64,000 bases of DNA, taken from NCBI GenBank assembly GCA_944472135.2, contig OX235262.1, positions 170,871,509 to 170,935,508 on the forward strand. The letters run 5' to 3'. The notes beneath the pieces were generated by a model, which saw nothing but the letters and a program-made list of their open reading frames with translations, was not told the DNA's origin and did no database searches. Position 1 is the stretch's first letter. Every line of letters starts with the position of its first letter. Source of the DNA: Trichobilharzia regenti (lineage: Eukaryota > Platyhelminthes > Trematoda > Strigeidida > Schistosomatidae). A program made the translations under genes and the position numbers. Shown in pieces: positions 49,240 to 59,941 of this stretch.

Positions 49240-49880
49240 GCGGGATCCTCTTGATAACCCTACTGGATAATGTTTATAGATGCGTTTGAGAATTGTGAGA
49301 TTCGTACAGACAATGTAACGGACTCCACAGAAGCATGTTAATTTATAAACACATATTGAAGTGGTCCAAAGTTGCAGTTTGTCCTTCACACATCCATTGA
49401 TCATTTGTCGACTGCAGAAAGTGAACAATAGCTCAGCTGAAAAGAAAACTTTTCTAAGTGGTTAGGATATGAGGGCTTTTAGAATCTCAGCTGTGGTACC
49501 ATCTATAAATTCAACATTCATAAACAGCAATCTCTTCTCCTTGAGTCGTTTCAGGCTATTGGTTAACTTTCATGTCTTCCTTGATGAATGTTGTAGGATA
49601 TAAATTTCCAATGAGGACTTGATTGGGTCTTTCCACTTGATCACTGGCTGTGTCACTGATGCATATCTTTCTTATTCTTCCCTAAAAGGAATGTATAAGG
49701 TTCCTTTTTATCTTTGCGAACGAAGCCAACTATAAAAACTCATGTATCGAAAATTCTATGTTGATTGCCTGTAGATAATTCTCTGAAGATAACCGCCAAA
49801 TTTCCCTTTCAAAATACATATCCAACAGTCTTATAACTAATTCATCACTTACGTTTTTGTGTTTAAAGAGAGTTGGTCCT
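49240..49880 (-). mobile_element. Penelope-like GIY-YIG fragment
   Basis: Minus strand, frame 49428-49231: SICVYKLTCFCGVRYI, KRIYKHYPVGLSRGS, a decayed GIY-YIG module. Upstream remains of the Penelope linker reach about 49880. Heavily mutated. Confidence 0.78.
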
Positions 49881-50069
49881 TGTTCTCAAACAATCCTGTT
49901 AGGCAAATTTCCGGTGATAGCAAATAAGGAATACTTACAGCATGACTAATATATAATAATTTCATCTTTTCCAATTAGCTGCATAATTTTCTATACATTC
50001 ATTTTGTCATCAAGCTACAATTTCTCCAGTATTCTACTCATCACACTGGAGAAATAAATAAAACTGAAG

Positions 50070-51942
50070 ACATGTTGGATATTCGTGTGACGTACAAAGC
50101 TGAAAAAAATGCCCAGGTAACCATAGAAATGAGAAGATATGGTATAGAAGTGCTGGGAATCTGTGAGAGCAGATGGAATGTATGTGAAATATCCAAAATG
50201 TCAACTGGTGAGTCAGTAATCTACTCCGGTCTGGGTGCCCGGACGATAACCGCGAACACTTTGAGTTCATGAGTGGCTACCACGATGTCGCCAGCGGAAG
50301 TTAAATCCTTAATGCAATGGGAAATAATTTCATCCAGGATCAGGACAGCAAGATTCAACTCAAAAGGAAGGAAGACTACAATTATCATGCAATGCTATGC
50401 AAAGTGCTACAAACAATGCGGACATTAATAGATAGTATCCCAAATGGCGATACCAAAATTCTAATGGAAGATATGAATGCCAGCGGAGCTGGCAGCAGAT
50501 AACACAGGAAGAGAACTCATTATGGGTAGAGAGACTCTCACCTAGAAAAATGAATGAGCGTTGAAAACTCTTCGCAGACTTCTGTCCTTCCAATGATTTA
50601 GTGATTGGAAGCAACGTATACAAACACAAGGATATACATAAGAAAACATGGATTTCACCTGATGGACACACCAGAAAGCATAGAGACTTCATCGCAATGC
50701 TGCTGAAGGAAGTGAAGACGCAGCGTTCTGAACACAAAGTCGAGAAGGGGAGCAGATGTAGACCTAAACCACTATCTAGTTCAGGGAACCCCCAAGGTCA
50801 AGTCGAAAGCCTTCAAAGCAACAGGAGATAGACCACTTTAATATAAGTTCAACACTCAGAAACTGAAGGACGAAATTACAAAAGACACCTTCTCTAGAGC
50901 CATCACAGTGAATCTGAAGACATTATGCAGCATCAACGAGAAAACCGTTGTGGAAGAACGCTGGACACTGGACCGATATGAAGACTTTAGAGGATATGGA
51001 TTTCCCGGACGATTAATATCTAATGTTAAATGCATTCTAAGACTTACAGGCTGAAACCAGCAAGATGGCAGGAGAGGCAGCAAAGAGAGGACTTCAAGTG
51101 AACAAGGAGAAGATTGAGGTGTTGAAGATAACCCAACTAAAAACAACAAGCACCAACCACAACCAACTGAAGAAATATGAAAGAAGTCACTTCCTTCACT
51201 TGTCTGACCAGGCGGCATCGTTTCGATTACAGGAAGCAGCACGAATGAGAACGTCAACACTAGCTGGAATTGGAAAGGTAAGACACACCTTCACTGTTCT
51301 GAAATCAATTTGTAAATCATCTGAACTCAGCATAAATAACAAAATTCCGATTTTCGACGCCAGTGTTAAGTTGCTTCTTCTATGTAGGTGATATCTAAGG
51401 TCGGCCTGCGAAATTTGGGCTACCGATATCCACGCTGAAAATTCCATACTTGTACCAAAAATACAGTGTGGAATCAAGCTGTAATAAAGAAAAAAAGAAA
51501 ATAAAGAAAGAAAGAAAGAAAAAGAAAAACAACTTGGCAAACTCTTTACGCAAATCATTTCTAACAAGCTAATTCAGCCTTTCAGCGACAGCTACCTTTG
51601 GTTGCTTCATAATGAAGATGAGACTACCAACTGGAAATAATTAGCAGCAAGGAATTCTGGAAACGAGCCTATCAAGAACTTATTTCCCAATAAATATTGC
51701 AAAAGAAATGGAGATAGATTTGATGCACAATGAGGAGACCGTTGGGTGACATCCTACGCTAGGCAGTGGGGTGGGAGGTAAGTCCGAAAAGACCACTTGG
51801 GCGCCCGGGGATGATAGGGAGGAAATGAGAGCTAACGAGCAATCTTATGGCAAGTTAGAGCAGATTTCCCAGAACAGGATGAATTGCAGATGTTCTGTTG
51901 AAGTTCTTTATTCCACTTGGAACCCTGGGGAATAATAATTAC
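50070..51942 (+). mobile_element. RTE LINE, internally deleted and SINE-interrupted
   Basis: Endonuclease remnants (IEMRRYGIEVLGICESRW, SSRIRTARFNSKGRK, HKDIHKKTWISPDGHT) extend to about 50970. The sequence then jumps straight to the catalytic region (TLEDMDFPDD) and LQVNKEKIEVLKIT, so the RT finger domain is deleted. A SINE body lies at 51393-51535, and the LINE resumes to its end (TTCCACTTGGAACCCTGGGG, AATAATAAT) at 51942. Confidence 0.83.
51393..51535 (+). mobile_element. Body of the second SINE family, inserted in LINE
   Basis: GGTCGGCCTGCGAAATTTGG to AAGCTGTAATAAAG with an (A/G)-rich tail (GAAA)n matches 43605-43690. It interrupts the RTE LINE between VKLLLLC and the ETW-downstream part. 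Confidence 0.68.
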
Positions 51943-52022
51943 TGTTTTTATTTGTTATAACACGTAGTAATACAGTAGTGTAATGCTGTGGATGACATTG
52001 GAATTCCAACTGATTTTCGTTA

Positions 52023-52268
52023 TTCACACAAACACGTTGATGGCTTAACGGTAGAACGCTAGCCAACAACGTCCCATGTGGTCCGGGGTTCTATCCCCGG
52101 CCACCGAAGCATTCCTTCATCTCACTAGGCCGGTAATGACAGCGATAAAGAGGGAAGGTTAGGCATGAGGCTGGCAACCTCATCCAGTGAAGATAAACAC
52201 CGCTGCCACCAAATTTTCATGAAAGGTTTAGCTTAAAGCCCTATTTTCCACTGGAAATGTGTACGCAA
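52023..52268 (+). mobile_element. tRNA-Gly-derived SINE, full length
   Basis: Head CACGTTGATGGCTTAACGG and GGGGTTCTATCCCCGGCCA, body GATAAAGAGGGAAGGTTAGG matching the RTE 5' UTR, tail AAAGCCCTATTTTCCACTGG matching the RTE 3' end, then an A-rich run. Best plus-strand copy for comparison with the LINE. Confidence 0.85.
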
Positions 52269-52533
52269 AAAAATCCACATAAATATTACTGTTTACAACT
52301 TACACGAAAATAATTTAAAAGATGAAATAATGAATTAATTATTCCCATGGCTGCTCACTCCGTCGCTTTATTAAGAGACCTACATGAGAAACCGATCCTA
52401 GTGTCAGCGGCCAGATCATTGGACCTCCAGCGGAGAATCTTCATCAACATTTCCATCAGATAATTTTATGAACTACATTGCTGAAGTCTGTTTCAAGTGG
52501 ACTAGACCTAACCCTTAAATAATCGTGTATTCT

Positions 52534-52757
52534 TTTTTTATTCCTTCGCGTTCTCAGTGGAACATAGGGGTTCAAACTTTAGCTCTGACGTTTCAGTGGA
52601 AGTGATGTTTTCAAAGGGTGGGGTTACTAACCCCACACCCAACCTTCCCTCTTTGTCGGAAGTGTAACCAGGTAAGGCAGGTGCCTAGGCCAGGACTCGA
52701 GCCCCGAACTAGGTGCATAGTCGACCAGCGGTCTACCTCTGAATTATCGATGCACTG
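52534..52757 (-). mobile_element. tRNA-Gly-derived SINE
   Basis: Minus strand: head GTGCATCGATAATTCAGAGG and GGGGCTCGAGTCCTGGCC, body AAAGAGGGAAGGTTGGGTGT, tail CCCTATGTTCCACTGAGAAC with AAGGAATAAAAA. Same layout as the other copies. Confidence 0.82.
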
Positions 52758-52769
52758 TGTGAATTCTAA

Positions 52770-53938
52770 TAAGTCTTTATTCTTAATAATGTATTGCAAT
52801 GTGTTTATCGATTACCTTACATCACCTTGGTTACATGTTACGCCATGTATTGCTACTGCGTCTATTGGCAGATTCACCACGAACAGCATAAAAGTTATGT
52901 ACACATATTCACTATAGTGAATGCTAATCAACTGTCTCTTCAAATATGAATGAACAGACCAAGTTAATTGGGTTAATCCAGTTTGGAGCTTTCTGACCAG
53001 CAAAAAATGTAAAATATGCAATGGGTAAGCAATAACACATTTTCAAGCAGATATAATTGTTTACCTTCTAGTATACACTTGTAGTGAGATTATTTATTCT
53101 CTTGAGGATAACTTTGCTTATCAGGGTTGAATGAATGAGTAAGCCTTCATGCTTCTTCTTCTTCTTCTTCTTCTGCTTTTTTTCCATGTTTTTCTTCAAG
53201 TGGTAGAAGAGGAGGCAGGATGATAATAAAATTCTCTAACTGCAACATGACTAGAAGAATTATCGGTGTATTTTTTGGATTTCTGGGAAAAAACTTAATC
53301 GCTTCTTAATGGATTAATTATTCATTCCAACTGGATCCACATGCTTACAGTGGGGAGTGGGGGGAAAAACTGAATTCACTGTCTGGAATAGTTAATTGTT
53401 ATTCATGCATATATATACATATTCATTTGAATGCAGCTATATAATATATACATATATCTGTGAGATGATGAGATTATTTGCATCCCAACCACAAGAAGTT
53501 TCTAATTCCATTATTCATTGTGATAGATAGATAGATAGATGGATGGATAGAATATTTATTCATGTGATGGGTAATTAGGTAATAATGAGACGTAGGTGGA
53601 ATTAAGAAGAAGACGAAGGCTTATGAGAGTGGCAGAGAGAGAGAGAGAGAAAGATTGACCGAAATTATACCCTCGAGGGAAGTTTGAAGTGGGTCGTCGG
53701 AAATAGAGTGGAGGGAAAAAAACACACTGGCTTCTTTTATCTAACTTATTATTATTATTTCTCTTATAAATAACTATAGGAGAGAACCAAGTTGTGTGAA
53801 GAGGGTTATTGGTGTTTAATTGTCAATAAAATTTACAAACAGGAAAATTCAGCTTGATATTATTAGTGTAATTATACGAAGATTTTATTTCTAATGAAAT
53901 GAAAAGGCTTTAAGCGTTTAATTGAATCAAATGAAGCA
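52770..53938. other. Unassigned with simple repeats
   Basis: (CTT)n at 53155-53173, (GATA)n at 53522-53541 and (GA)n at 53634-53651. No gene recognised. Confidence 0.45.
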
Positions 53939-53939
53939 C

Positions 53940-55215
53940 ATTGTTTGAGTATTTCTTATTCACCAATGTGTATGTACCACTTATGCAGACAGTGGATTTT
54001 GTATGCGAAGAACTCGAAAAGACGAAACATCGATGTTGGTATTCCTATATCTCTTATGAAAGAGCTTCACCTGAAATGTACAATGAATGTCCACTTTTTA
54101 TTTAATAAGGAACTATATAGGCAAATTGATGGTGTGGCAATGGGGTCACCACCACTAGGACTCATTCTAACCGACATTTTCCTTGCGAAACTAGAAAATG
54201 GGCCTCTGAAGGATGTTATTAGTGAACTCGAATTCTATTACCGGTACATGGATGATACTTTTTTTGATTATGAAAAACGAGAAGAAAGCAAAGAGCATCC
54301 TGGATAAATTTAATGAGGTACATGCTGCAATAAATTTAACCATCGAGACAGAAAAATAATCTAGTATTCCATTTTTAGACGTTTTTATGACCAGAAACGA
54401 GGATGGAACAATAAGAAGAAGTGTTTAGAGAAAACCTACATCAACCGGCCAGTACACACATGTTCTCAGCTTTGTGCCTTTGAGATACAAACGTAATTTG
54501 ATAAAGTGCCTGGTTCACAGAGCAAGAGCGATTTGCTCGGACGAATTTCTTGATGAAGAACTGAATAATATTAAACGGTTGCTAAGTGAGAATGGTTATC
54601 CTGAAAAGTACATTGATCAGAATCTGAATCTGAAACCAAAGCAGCCGAAGTTGCCAACAGTTCCAAAGAAGGCCTTATTCTTACAAATTTAGTTCCTCAG
54701 GGACAACATCAGAGAGATACTAACACAGCGCCTTAGAAATGCGGTAAAAAGAGCATTCCCTGATGCTGAATTACGTTGTATCTTTAAGACCACTCCTCTT
54801 CTGCGCTCGGGAGTAAAAGACGAACTGCCTAATTTAGCCTTATCCATGTGTATCTACCAATTTAACTGCTCCTGTGTAGCCAGTTACGTAGGCCGCACAA
54901 TCAGGCGAGTTTCTCGTCGAATTTTCGAACATCACCCTACGTGGTTAAGCAAAGGTCAAACAAAATCCATTTGTAGTGCTATTCTGTCTCATCTTGTGGA
55001 TGCAACAGAACACAAGATTGACGTCAACCATGCTTTCAGGGTCATTTACCGCATATCTACGAATCTCAATTTTGCCTTAGGAGTTCGACCTACTAAATAT
55101 TGCTGAGGCTGGCTGTTGGGATCCATATTAACAAGCCTAATTTATGCATCCAAAAGAAGTTAGTTCAGACATTATCATTACCTTGGCCATACAGGTTTGA
55201 ATGATCCTGAATTTT
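53940..55215 (+). pseudogene. Penelope-like element, RT and GIY-YIG (pseudogene)
   Basis: Plus-strand broken frames: the RT finger and palm ([29 protein letters not shown], the catalytic motif as YMDD near 54243), IPFLDVFMTRNEDGTIRRSV, RYKRNLIKCLVHRARAICS, then the endonuclease (MCIYQFNCSCVASYVGRTIR, RIFEHHPTWLSKGQ, SHLVDATEHKIDVNHAFRVI). Stops interrupt near 54307, 54357, 54427, 54690 and 55105. The N-terminus is missing. Closely related to the fragment at 25.8-26.3 kb; no inverted 3' arm was seen on its 5' side. Confidence 0.9.
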
Positions 55216-55615
55216 TGTGCAATTTCCCTAATTTTAGTTGATATTCTATTCGCTCTTATATCTTTATTATTACTATTATAATTTAAGTATTTTTAGTGAA
55301 CTGTAATTCCATAGATCTTACTTTACAAATCGATATTATTTAAAAAACACCAATATTGTTATTAACTACCAATCTTGAATATTTTGTGTATATAAGCATA
55401 TATATAATTGTAGAGCGAGAAGAGGAGGAATTTATCGAAAAGAATATTCTTTGCTCAGTTATTTTGTGTTTTATAGATGTATGAATTAATATTTTTGCTA
55501 AATTATAACTCATAAGACATATCTACATGATATGAAACTAGAAGTAATTATAGTTTGGTTAGTCAACTGATAAGATGGCTGCATAATTATGTCTACCAGA
55601 ACATTTGAAACTGTA
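55216..55615. other. Unassigned AT-rich DNA
   Basis: Probably includes the Penelope 3' UTR. No gene seen. Confidence 0.35.
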
Positions 55616-55619
55616 TAGT

Positions 55620-55900
55620 AAGGGATGGAATTTGTAGCCGCAATGCAGATTGAAATCAATATTCTAAATCAATGGCTGCCGAGTGCACGTTATGGTCATG
55701 AAATAATCTCATTGGACAACTTGTTCAACCCTAGGTCAAGTGTCAACCAATCAGAACAATTTATTCTTCTTTCTCATCAAGCAGAACTTTAGTGTGGTTA
55801 AAAAAGGTATAAATAGGTGTTTTTCTTCAATAAAGGTCTTTTCTTCTTCCCCGTTACAAATCGATCTCATAAGGGAGGAATACTTTTGAATAAAGTAAAG
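55620..55900 (+). repeat. LTR-like promoter repeat
   Basis: CCAATCAGAACAA (CCAAT box), TATAAATAGG at 55810 and AATAAAGG at 55831 lie in LTR-like order (U3, TATA, poly(A) signal). A related copy at 57740-58000 shares AATAATCTCATTGG and CAACTTGTT. Ends were not defined. Confidence 0.5.
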
Positions 55901-55994
55901 TGGATATATTACATAAACAAATTGGTACTTTTTTATGTAACATGGTTATCAGATATCAGTTCCTGAAAGTGAAAATAGTACTTGAAAGTATATA

Positions 55995-56172
55995 GCTAGA
56001 GACTAACCTAGTCAGTGACTTCAAGCTAGACCTTTGAAGTTTCAGTAGCTCGTCTCACATCCAGCCTTCCATCTTTACTGACCTTCCTGCAGGTTTAGGA
56101 AGGTCTAGGATTATGGTAGACGGACCACGTTGTGGTTGGTGAGTATTTTTTCGCTTAACCACACTGAGACAC
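55995..56172 (-). mobile_element. tRNA-Gly-derived SINE, degenerate
   Basis: Minus strand: GTGTCTCAGTGTGGTTAAGC, CATAATCCTAGACC, and a body with AAAGATGGAAGGCTGGATGT. The 3' tail is mostly lost. Confidence 0.6.
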
Positions 56173-56409
56173 TATAACTTGTTTGCTATACTTGAAAAGA
56201 TGATAAATAAATCCGTAGATGTATTGTCTAAAGGAAGGGTAGATGGAATAATCTGTACTGTTGATTTTAGTGATTCAGTTCTTCTGTTCATGAAAAAAAG
56301 GTTTTTCATTCGTGCGAATAACAGATGAACTCTGAAGCTTTCAAGAAAAACTAGTGATGAGGTGATGAATGTCACCAGTTATTTTAGAATGAAATTAATA
56401 TTTCAAGTT

Positions 56410-56650
56410 TCTCCAAGGGCTGACATCAGTTAGAGAACCATTAAAAACTAGGGATAGATGTTTCGTCTTAGTTAGAGACCCAGTTTCGAATTCAGGACCT
56501 TCTGGTTATAAGTCAAACTTGTAGACCATTGAGCCACTAAGAACCGACTCAGTGGCCAGCCCATGAATTTCAATTTCTACTTACTAATGTGTGATTTCAG
56601 CGCGACCGTCAACCAATGTCGTCGGCGGGTAACTTTAATCTTTTCCAACT
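56410..56650 (-). repeat. Hammerhead-type SINE, degenerate
   Basis: Minus strand: tail, then a shortened core (AAGACGAAACATCTATCCCT), box B-like GAATTCGAAACTGGG and box A-like GTGGCTCAATGGTCTAC. The core has lost the CUGANGA strand. Confidence 0.65.
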
Positions 56651-56847
56651 CGGTGGACCCAAATGGGGCGAAGTTTAAGAATAGCGTCCCAAAACCTTCA
56701 ACGCTCAAATGACCTTGAACGCATGCTAGTCGTTGGCTAACGGTTGCTGTCATTATCATAGCTGAAATATCAACCCTATTCATCAAAGAAGGAGCAAGTT
56801 TCACCCAGATAACACTTTTATTACTGTTTGAACAATGTGTTAACATC

Positions 56848-56995
56848 TCGTTAGGGTTAGGATAGGGGTTAAGGCGAGTATTGTGGTTAGGGTTAGGGTT
56901 ACGGTCATTGTGTGCGTCGGTGGCACAATGGTTAGGGTTACGGTTAGGGTTAGGGTTAAGGTTAGGGTTTAGGGTTAGGGTAGCGATTAGGAATA
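56848..56995 (+). repeat. Interstitial telomeric repeat (TTAGGG)n
   Basis: Irregular arrays of GGGTTA and variants (GGTTAC, GGGTTTA) at 56848-56903 and 56930-56990 are split by GTGCGTCGGTGGCACAATGG, the start of a tRNA-Gly SINE head. TTAGGG is the telomere repeat of schistosomes. Confidence 0.85.
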
Positions 56996-57124
56996 GATTT
57001 TTTTTATTTTTCTTTCCTCAGACAAACGGTGGGAAACTCCAACTTTGAAAACAATATTCAGATTTTTATAAAATCTTATTTTTTTTTTATTTTTAAAATC
57101 TTTTTGATGGTTTTAAATGGCCAC

Positions 57125-57350
57125 AACTTCTCACTAGAACTTGAATCAACTTTGTTTTATAGCTAGTCAATAGTAAGGGAGTTGGGTCCTGGTATGTGAA
57201 TAGTCTACGAGCTCGTCTTGTAGACGTAAGGTCCTCGGTTCGATAGCCATTGGATACTCTCTGGTTTTCAGTGGCTCTCTTACTAATGTTAGTCCGCGGT
57301 CGAACTTGAAACACATCAGATGCTTACAGACTAATCCTTGAAATGATCGC
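57125..57350 (+). repeat. Hammerhead-type SINE with core deleted
   Basis: Box A-like GTGAATAGTCTACGAG, box B-like CTCGGTTCGATAGCC, then a direct jump to GATACTCTCTGGTTTTCAGT. The catalytic core is deleted, joining the tRNA-like head to the 3' strand of stem I. Confidence 0.62.
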
Positions 57351-57739
57351 TTTATAAAATATTCAACAGCCGAGCTCTTTTTTATTGCGATCAGAATGAT
57401 AACCAAGATTTGCCAACTTAAACACTAATGATGACAGATTTATAAACTTTTTCCACTGAAGTTTAATTTATCTGTATGCAGGTGGCGACTGAAAATAATT
57501 TTCAGGCCAAAGCGATGAAACTACGTACATAGTATGTGTCAAGGAACTTAACCCTAAGTTCCTATTGTTACGAAAAAGGCTTCGAACCGATAATTACTAT
57601 GTACTTTTCTCGACTTTAATTCCAAAACACCAGTACTCGTTGGAAAGTTATATTGTTTTGCAATTAAAGTAAAGTCTCTAGACAAATGTTTTATACAAAA
57701 TATAATGTACTTTTATTCGTATTCCTTCGTCTTCTTCGA

Positions 57740-57827
57740 ACTTGTACACAATTGAACCATTCGCGCCTACGAGTTGCCCACCAATGGCTACCAGTTCCAA
57801 TAAGCAAACGCGCAATGTTCACGTCCA

Positions 57828-57868
<41 letters not shown>

Positions 57869-58000
57869 TCTACGTTGTGGATATAAAATAATCTCATTGG
57901 CCAACTTGTTAAACCCTGGTTCAATTGCCAGCCAATCAGAACAACATGTTGTCCTTTGACCTAACCGAACTTTATTGTGGCTGAGGATGTACAATCATGA
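57740..58000 (+). repeat. LTR-like repeat with (TA)n
   Basis: Related to 55620-55900 (AATAATCTCATTGG, CAACTTGTTAAACCCT, GCCAATCAGAACAA). It contains a (TA)n run at 57830-57866. Confidence 0.5.
57830..57866. repeat. (TA)n microsatellite
   Basis: About 18 TA units in a row inside an LTR-like repeat. Open frames over it encode YIYIYI runs and are not genes. Confidence 0.95.
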
Positions 58001-58009
58001 TGATTTTCC

Positions 58010-58320
58010 TTAATTAGAAGATTCTCTGGCCTTCACATCTTCATCCGTTCCGCCTGTGGTTGAAAGCGCGCTTCCTCGCCAGATAAGTGAAGGGAGGAAT
58101 TAACCTCTGCGAAATTTCTCCCGTTGATGGTAATTGATGCTGGTTGGCCGATTGTTTGCCTTCATCACCTCCGTCTTCTCTGTATCCACCTGGATTTCTG
58201 TGTTCGGTGCCTGTCTCTTCTGTCAGCTTGTTGGTGTTCACCTGCAAGTTTTCGAGTTTGTGTGGCATTAGGCATAAGTCATCCACGTGCGAAATCCATA
58301 TATTTCAGAGTCTTTTTATC
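58010..58320 (-). mobile_element. RTE LINE palm fragment
   Basis: Minus strand: FARG/VDDLCLMPHKLENLQVNT, EETGTEHRNP, MVEKFRRG-type remains and GEEARFQPQ, i.e. the stretch around the catalytic motif and the following strands. Both 5' and 3' ends are missing. Confidence 0.75.
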
Positions 58321-58497
58321 GGTGGTTCAACGTATTGCTGTCTTCTCACTCCCCTTAGTCAAAGAAGAATTTGAATCTGATGTAGAAACAGAATTAGAAT
58401 TAGAAATGTGGAATCTCAGGGATTTGTTGTCGACATACGATATACTCTTTGAGTGAGTTGTCCCCTTTAATGAGGATTTAATTAGTAAATGCTTTAT

Positions 58498-59135
58498 TAT
58501 CAAGTTTTGGTTTGCAGGGATTCGATTGGTTACAGGTTTGATCAAAAGTTGACATTAGATACAGAAACACTGCTAAACCAACAGAGATTCCTGCACAACA
58601 GTTCCGTCGTGATTTCGGACTCTTCAGTAGTGAGCATCCACCAGCAGGGTTTGTACCCATGGCTTTCTTGTTACAAGTGGTGTTCATTGACCAAACTTGT
58701 AACCAATCAAATCCCTGAAAACCAACACTTGATAATTTATCTGGTGCTCAGTAATGACCGGCTGTATACAGGAAGTTACCTGGAGTGGTGGTGGTGAGAA
58801 GTCGTCACCAACGGCGTCCACCAAAGCCAGATAAGAGGTTAGCCAATCGCCTATGGCAGTGGCTGGCGTTTGTGCTGGAATTTTGAGGCTGGAATTCAAG
58901 GGCTGGTCATTGGATCAAATATCGTTTGCTGGATGGCTTAGGAAATCTCCTTGTGACCGGTAGATCCTGGGTTCCAACTCCCTCTGTTTTGGTATCTACT
59001 GCTGCAGAATCCAAAGCGCTAGGACAAAACGTCTATTCAGCACTCCCCGGTTTTTCAGTGGTTCTCCAACCGATGTCAGCTCATGATGAAACCCTGTAAT
59101 CAATCAAATTCCTGCAAACAAGCACTTGAATAAAA
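58498..59135. repeat. Fold-back hammerhead-type SINE pair
   Basis: A minus copy (58498-58670) is followed by a plus 3' tail (58680-58730) that runs directly into a plus full copy (58735-59135) with 5' half, box A/B-like words and a core (CTGCTGCAGAATCC...GGACAAAAC) with a damaged GAAAC. Confidence 0.68.
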
Positions 59136-59670
59136 GATTAATAGATTGGCTGATAGAAAATGTGAATAACAATCATACTAAAGCCGTATGAAGCAAGTTC
59201 ACAGACATGGCTATGATGTAATTTTCATTAAAAGCTCGAAAGCAAGAAATAAGAAGATATGAGTCATATCAAATGTAATATGATAGATGAAATGATTGTA
59301 TTGTATAATTTCTAACGTGATAAAATAAAGTGAAACATTTTAGGAAAGTACTGAGGTTATGCAAATCATAAATCAAATAAAACATATTAAGTACAGAGAA
59401 ATAAAATTGACTCTACGAACCTATGACATCATCCTACGCAATGAAAAAGTTTCTTTCGGCTCAGAACGAATGTCAGGCAGCATTTCTTAGCAGGTCAGAC
59501 ATGATTTCATCAATAATATTGAAAGGTGAATCATAAAATAAGCTGCTCTCAGTAGTCAAATGATATCTAACAGAAGACATTTGGAACTAAAACTAGATAT
59601 TAGGAACCAATAAATTGGAATAAAATGTGATGGATGCATTCTACAATGAATGTAATAATATTGTTTACAT
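59136..59670. other. Unassigned AT-rich DNA
   Basis: No gene or repeat family recognised. Confidence 0.4.
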
Positions 59671-59941
59671 AATGTGTAGAATTATCAGAAGATATTATTA
59701 AACAACACTTCCTCTATCTCCAACATCTTCAAATAAAGTAGTATTTGAAAGTAAATCGCGTGACAAACTGTGCTGTCTCACCTGAAGAGGAAATCAATCC
59801 CTCATGATATTTCTTCACTAACTCCCTACTCAGAGAAATCCACAATATTTCGTTGGAAGCTAGTTGAAAAAAAGGTGCAGGAGTACATTTATCGACCAAA
59901 GAATATAATAATAATAATAGCTGAATAAGTGAAGACTATAG
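59671..59941. repeat. Inverted repeat arm 1 (~271 bp)
   Basis: Runs from TGTGTAGAATTATCAGAAGA to CTGAATAAGTGAAGACT and is the near-identical reverse complement of 62720-62991. No frame longer than noise, no LINE or SINE similarity. It carries an (AAT)n run near 59905-59920. Confidence 0.82.

Noticed and set aside
57686..57994. Frames encoding YIYIYI runs
   Set aside because: They are translations of a (TA)n microsatellite.
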